Below the pieces are notes generated by a model. That model was not told the origin of the DNA and made no database searches. It saw only the letters and a list, made by a program, of their open reading frames with translations. Source: Corylus avellana (taxonomy: Eukaryota > Streptophyta > Magnoliopsida > Fagales > Betulaceae). Taken from it: DNA of 64,000 bases. A program made the position numbers and the translations under genes. Positions 44,448-56,828 of this stretch are shown piece by piece. The stretch's first letter is position 1. The number at the start of each line of letters is the position of its first letter. Location: assembly GCF_901000735.1 (NCBI RefSeq), contig NC_081551.1:13762906-13826905 (forward strand), in the 5' to 3' direction.

Positions 44448-45785
44448 TGTAATGACTCGCTAATCAAACATGGTTGCACCAGTCACGAAACAACCATTAA
44501 ATCAAAGACCTATATAACTCATCCGCACACATTTGACCGTAGAATCAAGTATATATAGTAAGCCCATGACCATTATACATCACGTACAGGGTGTATCATA
44601 TCATACGATACATCATATTAAATCAATTATTAAGATAGTTACCAAGTTGCAAAAAAGGCAAATATGCTTATATCATATGCATGCTCAGTCAACTGATATA
44701 TCACACGTTTTTATGGAAAGCAGTCGTAAGTATTTACTTACCTCATACGCTCGCTCAAGTCCTCCGACATTTTGAATCCCTACTATAACGAAACATGGCT
44801 ATCGTTATACGCAGTGCTAGAGGATTTACTAACAACACATAATGTACTAATCGAATACGTCTAATTAAAATGTCACAAAACCCTACTTCTACTCATTATG
44901 GGCTTTGGTCGAACATTCTGTCCAAGGAACGAATGTTCGAGCTTGGGGGCGAACGTTCGGCCAAAATGGGTAGAGAACGTTCGGGCAAAGCCGAAATGCA
45001 ATGTTTGAGCTTCTATCCTCAAGTCACCATGTTACAAACTACACCCTAAGCTCTAGATAAGTTCATACAAACATAGTGAAATATGATATTATGAAAATCA
45101 AAGAAAACAATGGGTGCTTCTAAAACATTTGAAAATCCCTTTTTTCCATCTAAGGAGAAATGGTACACAAGCCTAGCATTACATCTTTAAAACTTGAAGA
45201 AAACAAGAACCAAAACAAAATAATATAAATGCTTGGTGAATGGTCAAGAGTTACCTTTAAGACGACAATAACCCCCAAAACCTTCTCCTTTCCTCTCAAG
45301 AAAATCTCTTCTCACTCTAGGGTTAGTGTTTTAGGTGTAAGGGGAGGTTTATGGAAGAAATGAGGTATTTATAGGGGTGGGGAGGCATGCTACCTCCTGC
45401 AAGGTGGAAAATAGGTTAAAAATACTTTTCAGATTGTCACTAAACATTCGGTACTACTAGGCAAACGTTTGGTGTACTATTACATGGTGGTTCTAGGGTT
45501 GCAGGTGGAACGTTTGGTTAATACCCAGTGGTTAAACTTTGTTCAATGAATGTTCGCTGTGGTCCCCTGCCAAACATTCATACTAAAGACATGGGCGAAC
45601 GTTCCGTGTGGTCCTCTGCTAAATGTTCGGCCAGAGAGTTATGGTTGGGCTTTTAGGGCTATTTTTCAAATGAGGATTTGATTAGGGGACAATACACTTC
45701 TTTGAGGGTTATAAAAAGGTTTTATGAGCTCAAGTGAGTAGTTGCTTTTTAATAAATCATTCTTTGATAAATTTGAGGCATAACA
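44448..45785 (-). mobile_element. Probable Ty3/Gypsy LTR (solo or 3') with CGAACGTTCG-like motifs
   Basis: On the minus strand it would start TGTTATGCCTCAAA (from 45785) and end GCGAGTCATTACA (to 44448), the TG...CA form of chromovirus LTRs. A possible purine tract (AAGGGTCCAGTGG) lies just upstream at right. The flanking 5-mers (CGTCC, CCACT) do not match, so no target duplication supports the borders. About a dozen degenerate copies of CGAACGTTCG occur between 44889 and 45635. Confidence 0.5.
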
Positions 45786-45905
45786 CCACTGGACCCTTAA
45801 GCCTCATTCCGCCCCTGTTGCCCTTTCAAACCTCTGCTTGAGTGTGCGTGAGAGGTCTTGAAGGAGAATGAGAGATTTCTAAGAGGTTTTGCTTCAAGGA
45901 GGTTT

Positions 45906-47608
45906 TGTTGGGAATAGGATTGTAAATCAAAATTTGCGCAGCGGAAGAAATCGAATTCCCATGCCAAGAATCATTTATGAAAAACAGTTGCTATTTAAAA
46001 TTAAATTGCAAGAACGAAGAACAGTTACTTGGATATCAACGGTCACTCCTGGCTTTGGGTAAAAATCTTTTTGCTTCTCCAAGAACATATTCTTTCTTGT
46101 TCAAGAAAACAAAGAACAATTTCTTCTTGATTTTGTTCTTTGTGAGTTAACACAAAGAACTATTAGTTCTTAGAGAGTTTATGAGAATTAACTATCAAGA
46201 GAACTTGATAGAATGAATTGAGTGATTTGAGAGCCTATGCTCTTCTCTATTTATAGGCTTAGCAGGGAAGCAGAGATTTAGATTTAAGCAATGTGGGACA
46301 AATGAGTAGTTCTAATTAAATTAGAACTAGGAAAAGCCAATCCTAGCCAAGCTAGGAGAGGGGGACGACAAGGGCTTAGGGAAAAGCCCTAGCATATTCC
46401 CCTTGCATCCAACGCATGGGCCAAGGAGTTTCCTCTCTGGTCCATGCGTCCACTTCAGTGGATGTGGGCTTGGATTTTATTCCAAGCCCTTCTCCCTTGA
46501 ACCCAACACATAGGCCCATTGAATATTCTCTGGCCTTTTTGTGTTCCACTTATGCTCATTGGGCCTCTAGGTTTTATCCTAAGCCCAATTACATTATATC
46601 TCTCTAGCCCATATTTTAAATAAGACATTTAGCCCAATAAATAAGAAAGTCTTATTATGGTTAAACAACATCAGCTTGGTGAGGGACCTAAAGGGAAAAA
46701 TATTATTAGCTTAAATATGTTCGTACCATATCTCCCTAACATTTATTACACAAAAATATTTTAATCACAATTAATTCCACTAAATAATTGTCATTGCACT
46801 CCAATAAATATTTTTGATTAAACAATTAATCCCTTTGACTTTACTTAATGTTGACTTATGATTCCTCTATAAAATATTCTATAGTAGAATTAAGGTCAAG
46901 GATACTGCAACTTAATTCTCTACGTCTTTATCCTTGAATCACTGATTTTACGTTATTCTCATACATGTAAAAAACACATGTATATATTTTGGTATGCCAA
47001 CCAAAATGTCCTGGCTGGAGACTCTGAGAATAATAACCATAAAATCTATCTCAATGAAAAATTTCTTATCTCTTTGTTCACTGACAAAGGATTTTGGATT
47101 CCTTATTAGAAAATAATTTCCTACAATGTTTCATGCGATTACCCAATGCACTGAGGTTAGATTGACCGATGATAGGTCTCACTTAGTGATACATCAAAGT
47201 AATCTAAACAAAACATCTGAGTCCACAATTCCCTCAAAATTTAGAATCAAAGTCTAAGTAGTTTTTAAGAAGTTTATTGTCTTTCCTTAATATAATTATC
47301 TTTATGAAAAGACAACTTCTTGGTCCGTTGAGTGCCTTGGGATCTCAGCATACTGCACATCAATCCCAAAGTCACCGCTTCGCTTAATCATGGTAGATCA
47401 CCAAGATTTGATGTGTAACAGTCTTACTCAAAATGGAATGCCCAGTTGCATTAAGGATACAAAGATTATGGACTAAGACCTTGTGTGATAACTACGTTAC
47501 TCACACCCATAATCATATTCAATGTAATCCTAGGACCTTTCACATGCATAACTAATATGATGAACTTTGGTAATAAGCATGTAAAAGATATTTTATATGC
47601 TATATGCT
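45906..47608. mobile_element. LTR-retroelement remnant
   Basis: TGTTGGGAATAGGATTG at 45906, with GCGCAGCGGAAGAAA soon after, resembles the start of plant Copia-type LTRs. CTCCCTAACA at about 46732-46741 would be the end. The following 0.9 kb (to the hAT border at 47609) has no coding sequence and looks like the interior of a non-autonomous element. No target duplication was found, so the structure is tentative. Confidence 0.45.
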
Positions 47609-47624
47609 TAAGGGTGTCAAGGTA

Positions 47625-47665
47625 GTTACGGTTAGCGGTTATTGACAATAACCGCTAACCGTAAC
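47625..47665. repeat. 20-bp perfect hairpin in the hAT subterminal region
   Basis: GTTACGGTTAGCGGTTATTG (47625-47644) and its exact reverse complement (47646-47665) with a single A between. Confidence 0.92.
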
Positions 47666-48323
47666 CGCCTTAGCAGTTAGTGAAATAGATAACCTCCTGC
47701 TAACCGCTTTTTCAAAATTGGGCTTTTTGGGCTTTTTTTTATTATTATGATTATTACTGTACCATTTTTTACCCTCATTTTTATTTATTTATTTTAATTA
47801 TTATTTATTTTAATTGTTAGTATTTTTAGTGTCTTCTTGGGCCCAATTGCTATAAAAAGAGGCCATATTGAAAATTCAAAAATATTTGACCCAAAATTTA
47901 TATTTACTTGTACTTAAAAAAAAAAAAATCCTTAAATATTAAATCATAACCGGTTAACTTTTTTTTTTTTTTTTTTTTTTTCATAACATATAAAAAAAAA
48001 AAAATCAACACAACATATAAAAAAAAAGTTCACACAACTGTCATAACATATAAAAAAAAAAAAAAAATATATCAACACAACATATAAAAGAAGTTCAAAT
48101 AAAACATTAAATGATACAAATAAAACATTAAAACTTCATCAATCCTCTCATTTGGTCCTCTAGCAAATCCTGTGGACATCAAAAGAAGAAAAGTTATAAT
48201 ATTAAACATAATAATATTAAGGCACAAGCATGTACACATATCAAAACGTGCTTAATATAATTGTATTGTAATTAAAATACTATAACAATTCAAAAAATAA
48301 TAACCTTCATTACTAACAAACCT

Positions 48324-50295
48324 CTAGGCAAAAGATGAAGCAGCACTTGAACTTGAAGGTGGAGTCACATCTATGAATAAATAATTAGAATAAATTAATA
48401 AATAATGAAAACTAAATGAAGTTGCAAATAACTAATTTATAAACATTTACCTAGCTCATCAAATTCTGTCAAAAACTCCTCCAACTCGGCATCGCTTAAG
48501 CTGTTCTTTATCCAGTTATGTGTGCAAATCAAGGCCTCAATAGTAAGTAGAGACAATGAACTCCTAAAGCAATCCAATACATGCCCACTAGTGCAAAATG
48601 CGGACTCAGAAGCAACAGTGAAAATAGGAATGACAACTACATCACAAGCTATTTCTACGAGGATAGGGTATTTGGACGCATTAACCTTCCACCAACCTAA
48701 AATATCAAAATCTTTTATTGTTTTTTCACACTCATCCAATGAATACCGATCCATCTCCGACCTACAAGCCAAATCATCCTCTTCCTCAATGTGTTGGGAA
48801 AACATCTTCCTAAATTGGTAGTTGCTATCTTCCAAGACATCACAACCAACATTCAAATTACCACTTGAACTTCCTACATTTGCCTGAATGGTAGACGACT
48901 CACCAGCATTAAACTTATTGTATTGGTCCATCAAACGTTTTATGAGGGATTTCACTATTTTCACTATGGCTTCCGCCCGCTTAGGCCCATGGCATTTTAT
49001 CAACCAATACGTTAACGCCCTTACCTTGGAAAGCAACTCTTGAACAAAAGCAACAAACATCAAGAAGTTGATGTTCGTATTGTTCTCTATATCCCCCCAA
49101 TACTTTGTATACTTCTCTTTCATACTAAGACTCACACTTCTCATGATAGGATCACAACTAAGACACCCATCATTCAATGTATGTTGAATAATACAAAGTT
49201 GTATGAAATATGAATTGGAAGTGACACAATTTGAACCTGAAACGTAATATTACTAAAATGAATTAATACATAATAAAAAGTAAACTGAATTTGAAAATAA
49301 TTGATTTATAAACATTTACCTAAAAACTTCAACATGGCATCATAAAAAGTTTTCAAAAACTTCACAAATGCCCTATCATTTTCCCAATCAATAATAGAAG
49401 GAACAACAAATTGATAATCTTCCTCACCCAGTAGCTCAAAAGCTTTTTCATATTTATCAGCATTACACAACATTAAGTATGTAGAGTTCCATCTAGTTTT
49501 AACATATAGACACACCATCTTCGCACATGTAATATTTTCCCGCTCTATACAACCTTTAAACTTTGTCATCCTAGACGGTGAAGATCTCACATATTTTACC
49601 ACAATCATTATATTATCTATACAATCACCCAACTCATCCAAGCCTTCATGTATAACAAGATTTAAAATGTGAGCAACCCACCGCATGTGAAGAAATTCAC
49701 CTCCCAAAACAGTATAATTCTTATCCTTCAACCTCCTCTTTAATTAATCAATCCCCAATTTATTGGCCAAGGCATTATCAACTGTAATAGTGTAAACACC
49801 ACCAATCCCCCACTCTAGCAATGTACTCTCCAATATTTTTTCAATTTGCTCACCCGAATGATTGGAAATTAGACAAAACTTGATTATTTTCTTATGTAGT
49901 ATCCAATCTTTATCTATGAAGTGAGCGGTAACACACATGTAGTTCAAATTTTGAATGGATGTCCATATGTCAGTAGTGATGCAAATCCTTTTACCACGCA
50001 AAACACTCTTCAACGCAAGCTTTTCTCTTTCACACACTTTCATGCAATCTTTTTGTAGAGTATTACGACTTGGTACATTGAACCTAGGTTTAACTAAATT
50101 TATTCATTTTCTAAACGAATGACTCCCCACATTCCTAAAAGGCATCTCACTCTCAATGAAATACTCAACCAACCCATTCCTTAAAATTTCCGGATCATAC
50201 TTCTTGAATCCCAATTGGTTGCCAGTAGTGCCTTCCATCGATTTCTTAAGTGACATTCGCAACCGAGTTTGGCCTTTGGATACTTTCAATTTCAA
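48324..50295 (-). pseudogene. hAT transposase (RICESLEEPER/Ac type), one in-frame stop, N-terminus missing
   Basis: The protein cuts and moves hAT elements. The exons read 50295-49320, 49236-48451 and 48370-48324, with consistent GT/AG borders. Visible are KRICITTDIWTSIQNLNYMCVTAHFID (catalytic DDE region), VDNALANKLG, RWVAHILNLVIHEGL, VKTRWNSTYLML and the C-terminal dimerisation region, with WWKVNASKYPILVEIACDVV (usual form W...RYP.L..MA.D.L.IP.STVASESAFS), then IFTVASESAFCTSGHVLD, ending SSSSAASSFA. A TAA stop lies at about 49742 (after NKLGID) between two otherwise continuous parts. The zinc-finger BED N-terminus is beyond the Gypsy insertion. Some frames near 50000-50100 need checking. 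Confidence 0.82.
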
Positions 50296-50313
50296 AAGTG
50301 GAGATGTTGGGCA

Positions 50314-51714
50314 TGTAACATCCCCAACCCATTAGGGTTAGGTTTGTTAATCATTTTCTTACTCACAAAGATCCATAAGGTTTAACAACTAAACAATACT
50401 AGAATAAAAATGAATGCATGAAAGTCTAGAATATCATGTCAAAAAATAATAACTAAAGTGAAATATCTATGCTTAACAAAAATATGTCTCACAAAAGATA
50501 ATAATGTTCCTTATTAAAATAAATTCATCACTCTTTGAAAGAAAACTGTTCTAATGCACTAATTAACTTGACTAATATGAAATCACAAGAAATCCTAAAT
50601 ACGCCATTCCCCATTCCGGCCTCCTAGTGCAACCTGATCACCACCTAAAACAAGAAATAAAACTGATGAGCCCAAAGGGGGCCCAGTAAGTGAAATCCAC
50701 AACCATAAGCAGTTTTACTCCTTGTCCTGTTTTGAAAAATGGAACTCATAACTACATATGTTCCCAGTATATTTTTAAAGAAAAATAGAAAGCCAATAAA
50801 ATATATTATCATCAATAAAATTTATGATAGTCTTTATCTCATACTAGGGCCCATGTATACTGTTACCCCCATATATTAGGGTTGCGCGGTCCTTGCGACC
50901 TGGGATGAGATACTGTGGCCGCAGCCCCGTCCCCTAGCCAGCCGATTAACTTTGGGTGCACTCAGCATGGCAAAAAAAATTATGATGGAACCACCTTCTG
51001 GCAAAGCCTCTTTCAACGGTTGCGCCTCCATCCTTAACATCGGTACCAAGCTTCTCTCTTGTTTCTCTTGGGGCCAAAAATACACTCCTCCCCACATGTG
51101 CCCTCATTTTATAACATTCTTTTCTCATTTCTTGTACTTCTCTAGGTACATCTTAGGGCAACACGTAGGAGAGTTTATTATCATTTTCTCAAAATTCTCT
51201 TTATAAACATCACTATTCTCACAATGTTTCTTTTTCTCAAATTTGTCATGCATGCAACATAATTCCATAATATAAACAAAATATCATTTGCAATTTGAAA
51301 CAAAATTGCATAAATAGCATGACATGATAATTTTTCTGGAAGGAATATTAAATTCACTTACCTCTTGACTACAGCAAAAATTTCCTTTGACTGCTAACTA
51401 ATCTCCTGAAGGAAATACAGACATGTTACTACCCTCATACACATCACAGTAAGGCATTCTATTACCACTATAAGTTGGCTTGCTAATTAATTGAGAATGA
51501 ACTTACTTAGATATTTAGGTATGTTTTCTCATAAAATTTCCATAATTTATTTTATTTAGTTGTACTCCTTTATATATATACTTTAAGTTCTTCCGTGTGT
51601 ATATATATATGAACAACCTGAATCTATATATGTGTTGATATATTTTAAAGTACCCCATATGTATAAGTTTACCAATACCTCACATTAATATATTTATATC
51701 TTTATATTTTAAAG

Positions 51715-51787
<73 letters not shown>

Positions 51788-52434
51788 AATACTTTACATC
51801 ATTCTAAATATATGCATACATGGGACAGTGATTATTGGTAGGTCTATAGCTTGGTATCAAAAGAAAAATAAATTAATGTTTTACTCTCACAAAAGACAAG
51901 GTAAGTGTGATATGTATGGCTATACGTGAGGAGTTAAAAAAAGAAAACAAATCTCTCTTTCCCACTACAAGACCACACGGCAACCAAGGCAAGAAAATAC
52001 TAAAATTTTGACAAAACATTTGTGTTTTTAAATAAGTATATATGTATAAGAAGAAGGAAAAGCAATATGAGGCAAAGACCATACCTGACGCACAACAGGA
52101 AGAGTGACGTGAGGAGAAAAAGGTGAGTGGCAGGGAATTTTTTTTTTTTTTTCCTTTCAAGAGCTGGTTTTATTCAGTTGAATAGGTTGTACAAAGGGAC
52201 ATGAAATAGGTTTTAAGGAGCTTAGGTTTTTTTTTTTCTTTTTTCTTTTTAGTCGGTGCCTAGGGCTTTCCATATATATATATTATTACTATTATTTATA
52301 TTATTACTATTTTATTATTATTATTATTTTATTTTATTTTAATTCGTCCATTCTCATTGTTAACCTAAGCCAACCCCTTTTTAAAAATCTATGAGTCAAC
52401 TAAAAATACCCTAAAGGGAGTTAGGATTGTCACA
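50314..52434 (-). repeat. Gypsy 3' LTR, 2,121 bp
   Basis: On the minus strand it starts TGTGACAATCCTAACTCCC (52434) after a GGGGGGA purine tract and ends GGGGATGTTACA (50314). It includes the long (AT)n run at about 51719-51787. Confidence 0.85.
51719..51787. repeat. (AT)n microsatellite in the Gypsy LTR
   Basis: About 30 AT units, with one GT interruption. Confidence 0.95.
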
Positions 52435-52541
52435 ATCCTCCCCCCTTATAAAAATTCTGTCCCCGGAATTTGGTGAACAACTAACCAACCGACCGTATGA
52501 AGTACCTGATGTGCCAGAGTTACTTTGAGGCCCGTCAGCTT

Positions 52542-55500
52542 TCACTCAAACAGATACGGGTACTTCTCCCGCATGCTCTCCTCCAATTCCCATGAAGCTT
52601 CTTCCACAGAGTGGTTACTCCATAAGGCCTTCACTAAAGAGATAGTCTTGTTCCTGAGGACTTGTTCCCTTCTATCCAGTATTCTTGTCGGTGTCTCCTT
52701 ATAAGTCATGTTGGATTGAATCTGTAGGGGCTCGCTTTCCAATACATGCGTGGGGTCCGGCACGTACTTCCTTAGCTTGAATATATGAAATACGTTGTGA
52801 ATTCCTGTAAAGTTTGGTGGTAGTGCCAAACGATATGCCACTGTGCCGATCTTCTCGAGAATCTCAAAGGGACCCACAAATCTGGGGCTCAGCTTTCCTT
52901 TTCTTCCGAACTTCATTACTCCTTTCATAGGGGCGACCTTGAGAAAGACCTTTATGCCGACTTCGAACTCCAGTTCTCATCATCTGACATCGGCGTAGCT
53001 CTTCTGTCGACTCTGAGCTGCTGCTAATCTCTGCTTAATCACTACTATCTTTTCGCAGGTGTCTTGAATGATCTCTAGTCCGAGTAGTTTTCTCTCTCCT
53101 ACTTCGTCCTAGTATAATGGTGACCTACACCGCCTCTCGTACAAGGCTTCATAGGGTGCCATCTAGATGCTAGCGTAATAGCTATTGTTGTAAGCGAACT
53201 CTATCAACGGAATGTACTGAATCCAGCTTCCTTTAAAGTCCAAAACACATAGTTGCAACATGTCTTCCAAGGTTTGAATCTTCCGTTCAGTTTGTCCTTC
53301 TGTTTGAGGGTGAAACGCTGTGCAGAAGGTTAGCTTTGTTCCCAGTGCTTCCTGTAAACTCCGCCAAAATCTAGAGGTGAATCTTGGATCACGATCCGAC
53401 ACAATAGACATAGGAATCCCATGTAATCGTACGATCTCCTTGATGTAAAGCTCGGCAAGTTGGTCCATACTGTAGGTCATCTTGATGGGTAGGAAGTGCG
53501 CAGTCTTAGTCAACCAATCAACAATGACCCATACTGCATCTTGGCCACTAGGAGCTCGAGGAAAGCCTGACACAAAATTCATCGAAATACATTCCCATTT
53601 CCACTCAGGAATAGGTAGGGTTGCGAAGGTCCTACAGGTCTCTGGTGCTCTGCCTTGACTTGCTGACAAGTGAGGCACTGTTCTACATACCGTGCGATAT
53701 CCTTCTTCATTCCTTTCCACCAATAATTTCTACGTAAATCCCGATACATCTTGGTGTTACTTGGATGGACTATATATAGGGACTGATGGGCTTCTGACAA
53801 GATGACTCTCTTCAATTATGCGTCCTTGGGAATGCACACTCGGTTGTGAAACTTTAATATCCCATCTCCACCAATGTGAAACTCCGATTGTACCCCTTTT
53901 TCAACTTCTTCACGGCTTCTAATAAATTCGTTGTCCGATAACTGGGCGGTTCTAATTTGCTCCATTAAGGTCGGCTCCAAGCTTAGGCTACTCATGTAAG
54001 ACTGAATTTCCTCCACCATCATCTCTACTCTGGTCCTCTCCAAGTCAAGGAGTAGTTCTTTTTGCATAGTGAACATGGCAGATACACTTCCAGCAATGGT
54101 TTTTCTACTAAGAGCATCAGCAACTACATTCGCCTTCCCTGAGTGGTAGTTGATCGTACAATTGTAGTCCTTTAGGAGTTCCAGCCAATGTCTTTCGCGT
54201 ATATTGAGCTCTTTCTGGGTGAAGAAGTATTTCAAGCTTTTATGATCTGTGTAGATTTCACAACACTCCCCGTTTAAGTAGTGTCGCCATATCTTAAGAG
54301 CAAATACTACCGTAGCAAATTGAAGGTCGTGAGTCGGATAATTGCGCTCGTAAGTCTTCAGTTGTCTCGAGGCATAGGCGATTACTTTCCCTCTCTACAT
54401 TAGTACGCAACCCAACTATTTGTGTGAAGTGTCACTATAAATTACAAATCCATCCGATCCTGATGGGAGAGTGAGGACCGGTGTGGTGACTAAACGTTGC
54501 TTCAATTCTTGGAAACTTTGTTCACACTCCTCCGACCATTGAAATTTCTCGTTCTTCCTTGTAAGTCTGGTCAATGGTGCCGCCAACCGAGAAAATCCTT
54601 CAACGAACCTCTTATAATAGTCGGCAAGACCCAGAAAACTTCGCACCTCATGGGCATTCGACGGCCTCACCCAATTGACTACCGCTTCCACTTTCCCTGG
54701 GTCTACTGCAATTTCATCCTTGGTAACAACGTGCCCCAAGAACGCCACATTGTCCAACCAGAATTTGCATCTCTTGAATTTCGCGTAAAGTTAGTGTTTC
54801 CTCATGACGCTCAACACCGTCCGCAAATGCTCTTCATGCTCCACCCGACTCTTTGAGTAGATTAAGATGTCGTCGATAAATATCACCACACACCGATCGA
54901 CAAGCTCTCGAAAAATTTGATTCATGATATCCATGAAAGTTGCCGAAGCATTAGTTAACCCAAAAGGCATTACTAAGAATTCATAATGCCCATACCTTGT
55001 TTGGAATGCCGTCTTCTGTACATCCTTCTCTTGAATCTTGAGTTGGTGATAGCCGGAACGAAGGTCAATCTTAGAGAATACCTGTGACCCTTGGAGCTGG
55101 TCAAAGAGGTCATCAATCCTCGGTAATGGATATCTATTCTTAATTGTCACCTTATTCAGTTCCCGATAGTTGATACATAGTCTCATCGACCCATCCTTTT
55201 CCTTCACGAATAGGACCGGTGCTCCACATGGAGAAACACTAGGGCGGATAAAACCCTTGTCCAGAAGTTCTTGTAACTGATCATTGAGTTCCTTGAGCTC
55301 CAGCGGTGCCATTCTGTACAGAGCCTTGGATATGAGTCCGGTGTCTGGTAATAAGTCAATGGTGAATTCGGTCTCCTTGTCCAGCGGTATCCCTGGCAGC
55401 TCATTTGGAAAAACGTCCACAAATTCTCGTACTATAGGTATTTCCTCAATCTTGCATCCCGATTTTTCTTATGTCACGCAAGCCAAGTATCCTGAACACC

Positions 55501-56820
55501 CACTTCTCAGTAATTTGGTCGCCTGTAGTGCATATATCAATTTGAATGTGTCGGTATTCTGATTCCCCCGAATCTTGAACTCTGCTGCTCCCGGTGGTCT
55601 AAACACGATCTCCTTGTAGAAGCAGTCCACACAAGCATGAGACATGGATAGCCAATCCATGCCTAAAATAATATCAAACCCGTTCATCTCAAAGATAATG
55701 TGATTCCTTGGCATGACATGGCCTTCAACTAAAATAGGACAATCCTTAACTATTGAGGTGCATAAAATTGTACTCCCTACCAGTGTAGCAACTGCTAAAT
55801 TTACATCTAAGGCTTCAGACTGCAGACAGCATGCTTTAACAAAGAAATACGACACAAACATGTGTGTTGCTCCTGAATAAAAAAGAACAGAAGCTATACC
55901 AAACAAAATAGGAAGAGTACCTGTTACTACGTCGTTTGACGCCGCTGCATCGCTTGGTGTCAAAGCATACACCCGAGCAGGTGCCGTGGTTCTCTGTCCC
56001 TCTGGGTGGTTCTGATTGGCTTGGTTGTTGGCAGGAGTCCTACAGTCCCTCACGATATGTCCAAGTTTCCCGCACTTAAAGCAGCCTGATTGCCCGTAGA
56101 GGCAATTCCAAGTATGCACTGCACTTCTGGTAGGATGGGCGTTGCTTGCCCCCTCTTTGGTTATGGAATTGCTAAGGTGTGTAACTCCACTCTGCTGGTT
56201 GGTTAAGTCTCCTTTTATTGGCATGGAATGATTGTCCCCCCGAGCGGCTTCCTTGTGGTACAATTCTCTTCTTTTGATTAAAGTATTCCGAGTTGATTTT
56301 CTGTGTCCGCTCAATTATTGCCGCCTTGTTGATCAAGTTTGTTAGTTTGCCAATCTTGACTCCCACGATTTGGTTCATGATGTGCGGCTGTAACCCTCAT
56401 TCAAACTTTCTTGTTGTGAGCTCTTCTGTGGACACCAAGTGAGGCACGAACTGAGAAAGTTCAATGAACTTGGCAGCATATTGATCACCGTCATTGATCC
56501 TTGAATCAAATCTGTAAATTCCTGGGCCTTGGCCTGTCGGGTTGTTTGAGGAAAGAATAGCTCCAAGAACATCTCCTTGAAGTCCATCCAGGGAATGGTT
56601 GCTCCAACACCTAGTCGTTGTTGCAGGTGTTCCTTCTGAGCGGTCCACCATCGTTCAGCTCCCTCAGTGAGGTAGTAGGTAGCATACTTGACCCTCTATT
56701 CTTCGGTGATGTTCATCACATCCATCAGCTTCCCTATTTGTAAGACCCAGTTTTCAGCAGCTATTGCGTCAGGTTGTCCCTCAAAAACAAAAGGGAGTTG
56801 TCGATTAAACTTTTTGAAAG
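52542..56820 (-). pseudogene. Gypsy gag-pol, frameshifted, protease aspartate lost
   Basis: From the 5' end: gag 56820-56380 (FKKFNRQLPFVFEGQPDAIAA, VKYATYYLTEGAERWWTAQ); zinc knuckle CFKCGKLGHIVRDC; protease around 55850 where the expected DSGATH reads YSGATH; then FDIILGMDWLS. RT 55420-54791 has [17 protein letters not shown] and [14 protein letters not shown]. RNase H 54757-53816 has [20 protein letters not shown] and [16 protein letters not shown]. The integrase zinc finger has RNYWWKGMKKDIARYVEQCLTC. The integrase core 53723-53163 has VDWLTKTAHFLPI, IVSDRDPRFTSRFW and HPQTEGQTER. A C-terminal part with a chromodomain-like end lies at 52928-52542. Frameshifts separate the blocks. Confidence 0.92.
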
Positions 56821-56828
56821 TACACTGT

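Larger units (their letters stand above)
47609..50313 (-). mobile_element. hAT transposon, 5' part displaced by a Gypsy element
   Basis: The left terminus TAAGGGTGTCAAGG (47609) followed by GGTTAGCGGTTA-type subterminal repeats fits plant hAT ends. A minus-strand transposase follows and is cut at 50314 by the LTR of the Gypsy element. The other end is not in the window. Confidence 0.8.
50314..56828 (-). mobile_element. Ty3/Gypsy chromovirus inserted in the hAT
   Basis: The 3' LTR (50314-52434), purine tract and pol-to-gag order run left to right on the minus strand. The gag is cut at 56828 by the LTR of the next element, so the 5' LTR is out of view. It has a chromodomain-like C-terminus and an integrase with a typical H2C2 zinc finger, as in the Tekay/CRM-type chromoviruses. 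Confidence 0.92.

Noticed and set aside
45906..46741. Complete solo LTR with TGTTGGGA...TCCCTAACA ends
   Set aside because: Kept only as a tentative remnant: the flanking bases GGTTT and TTTAT do not form a target duplication.
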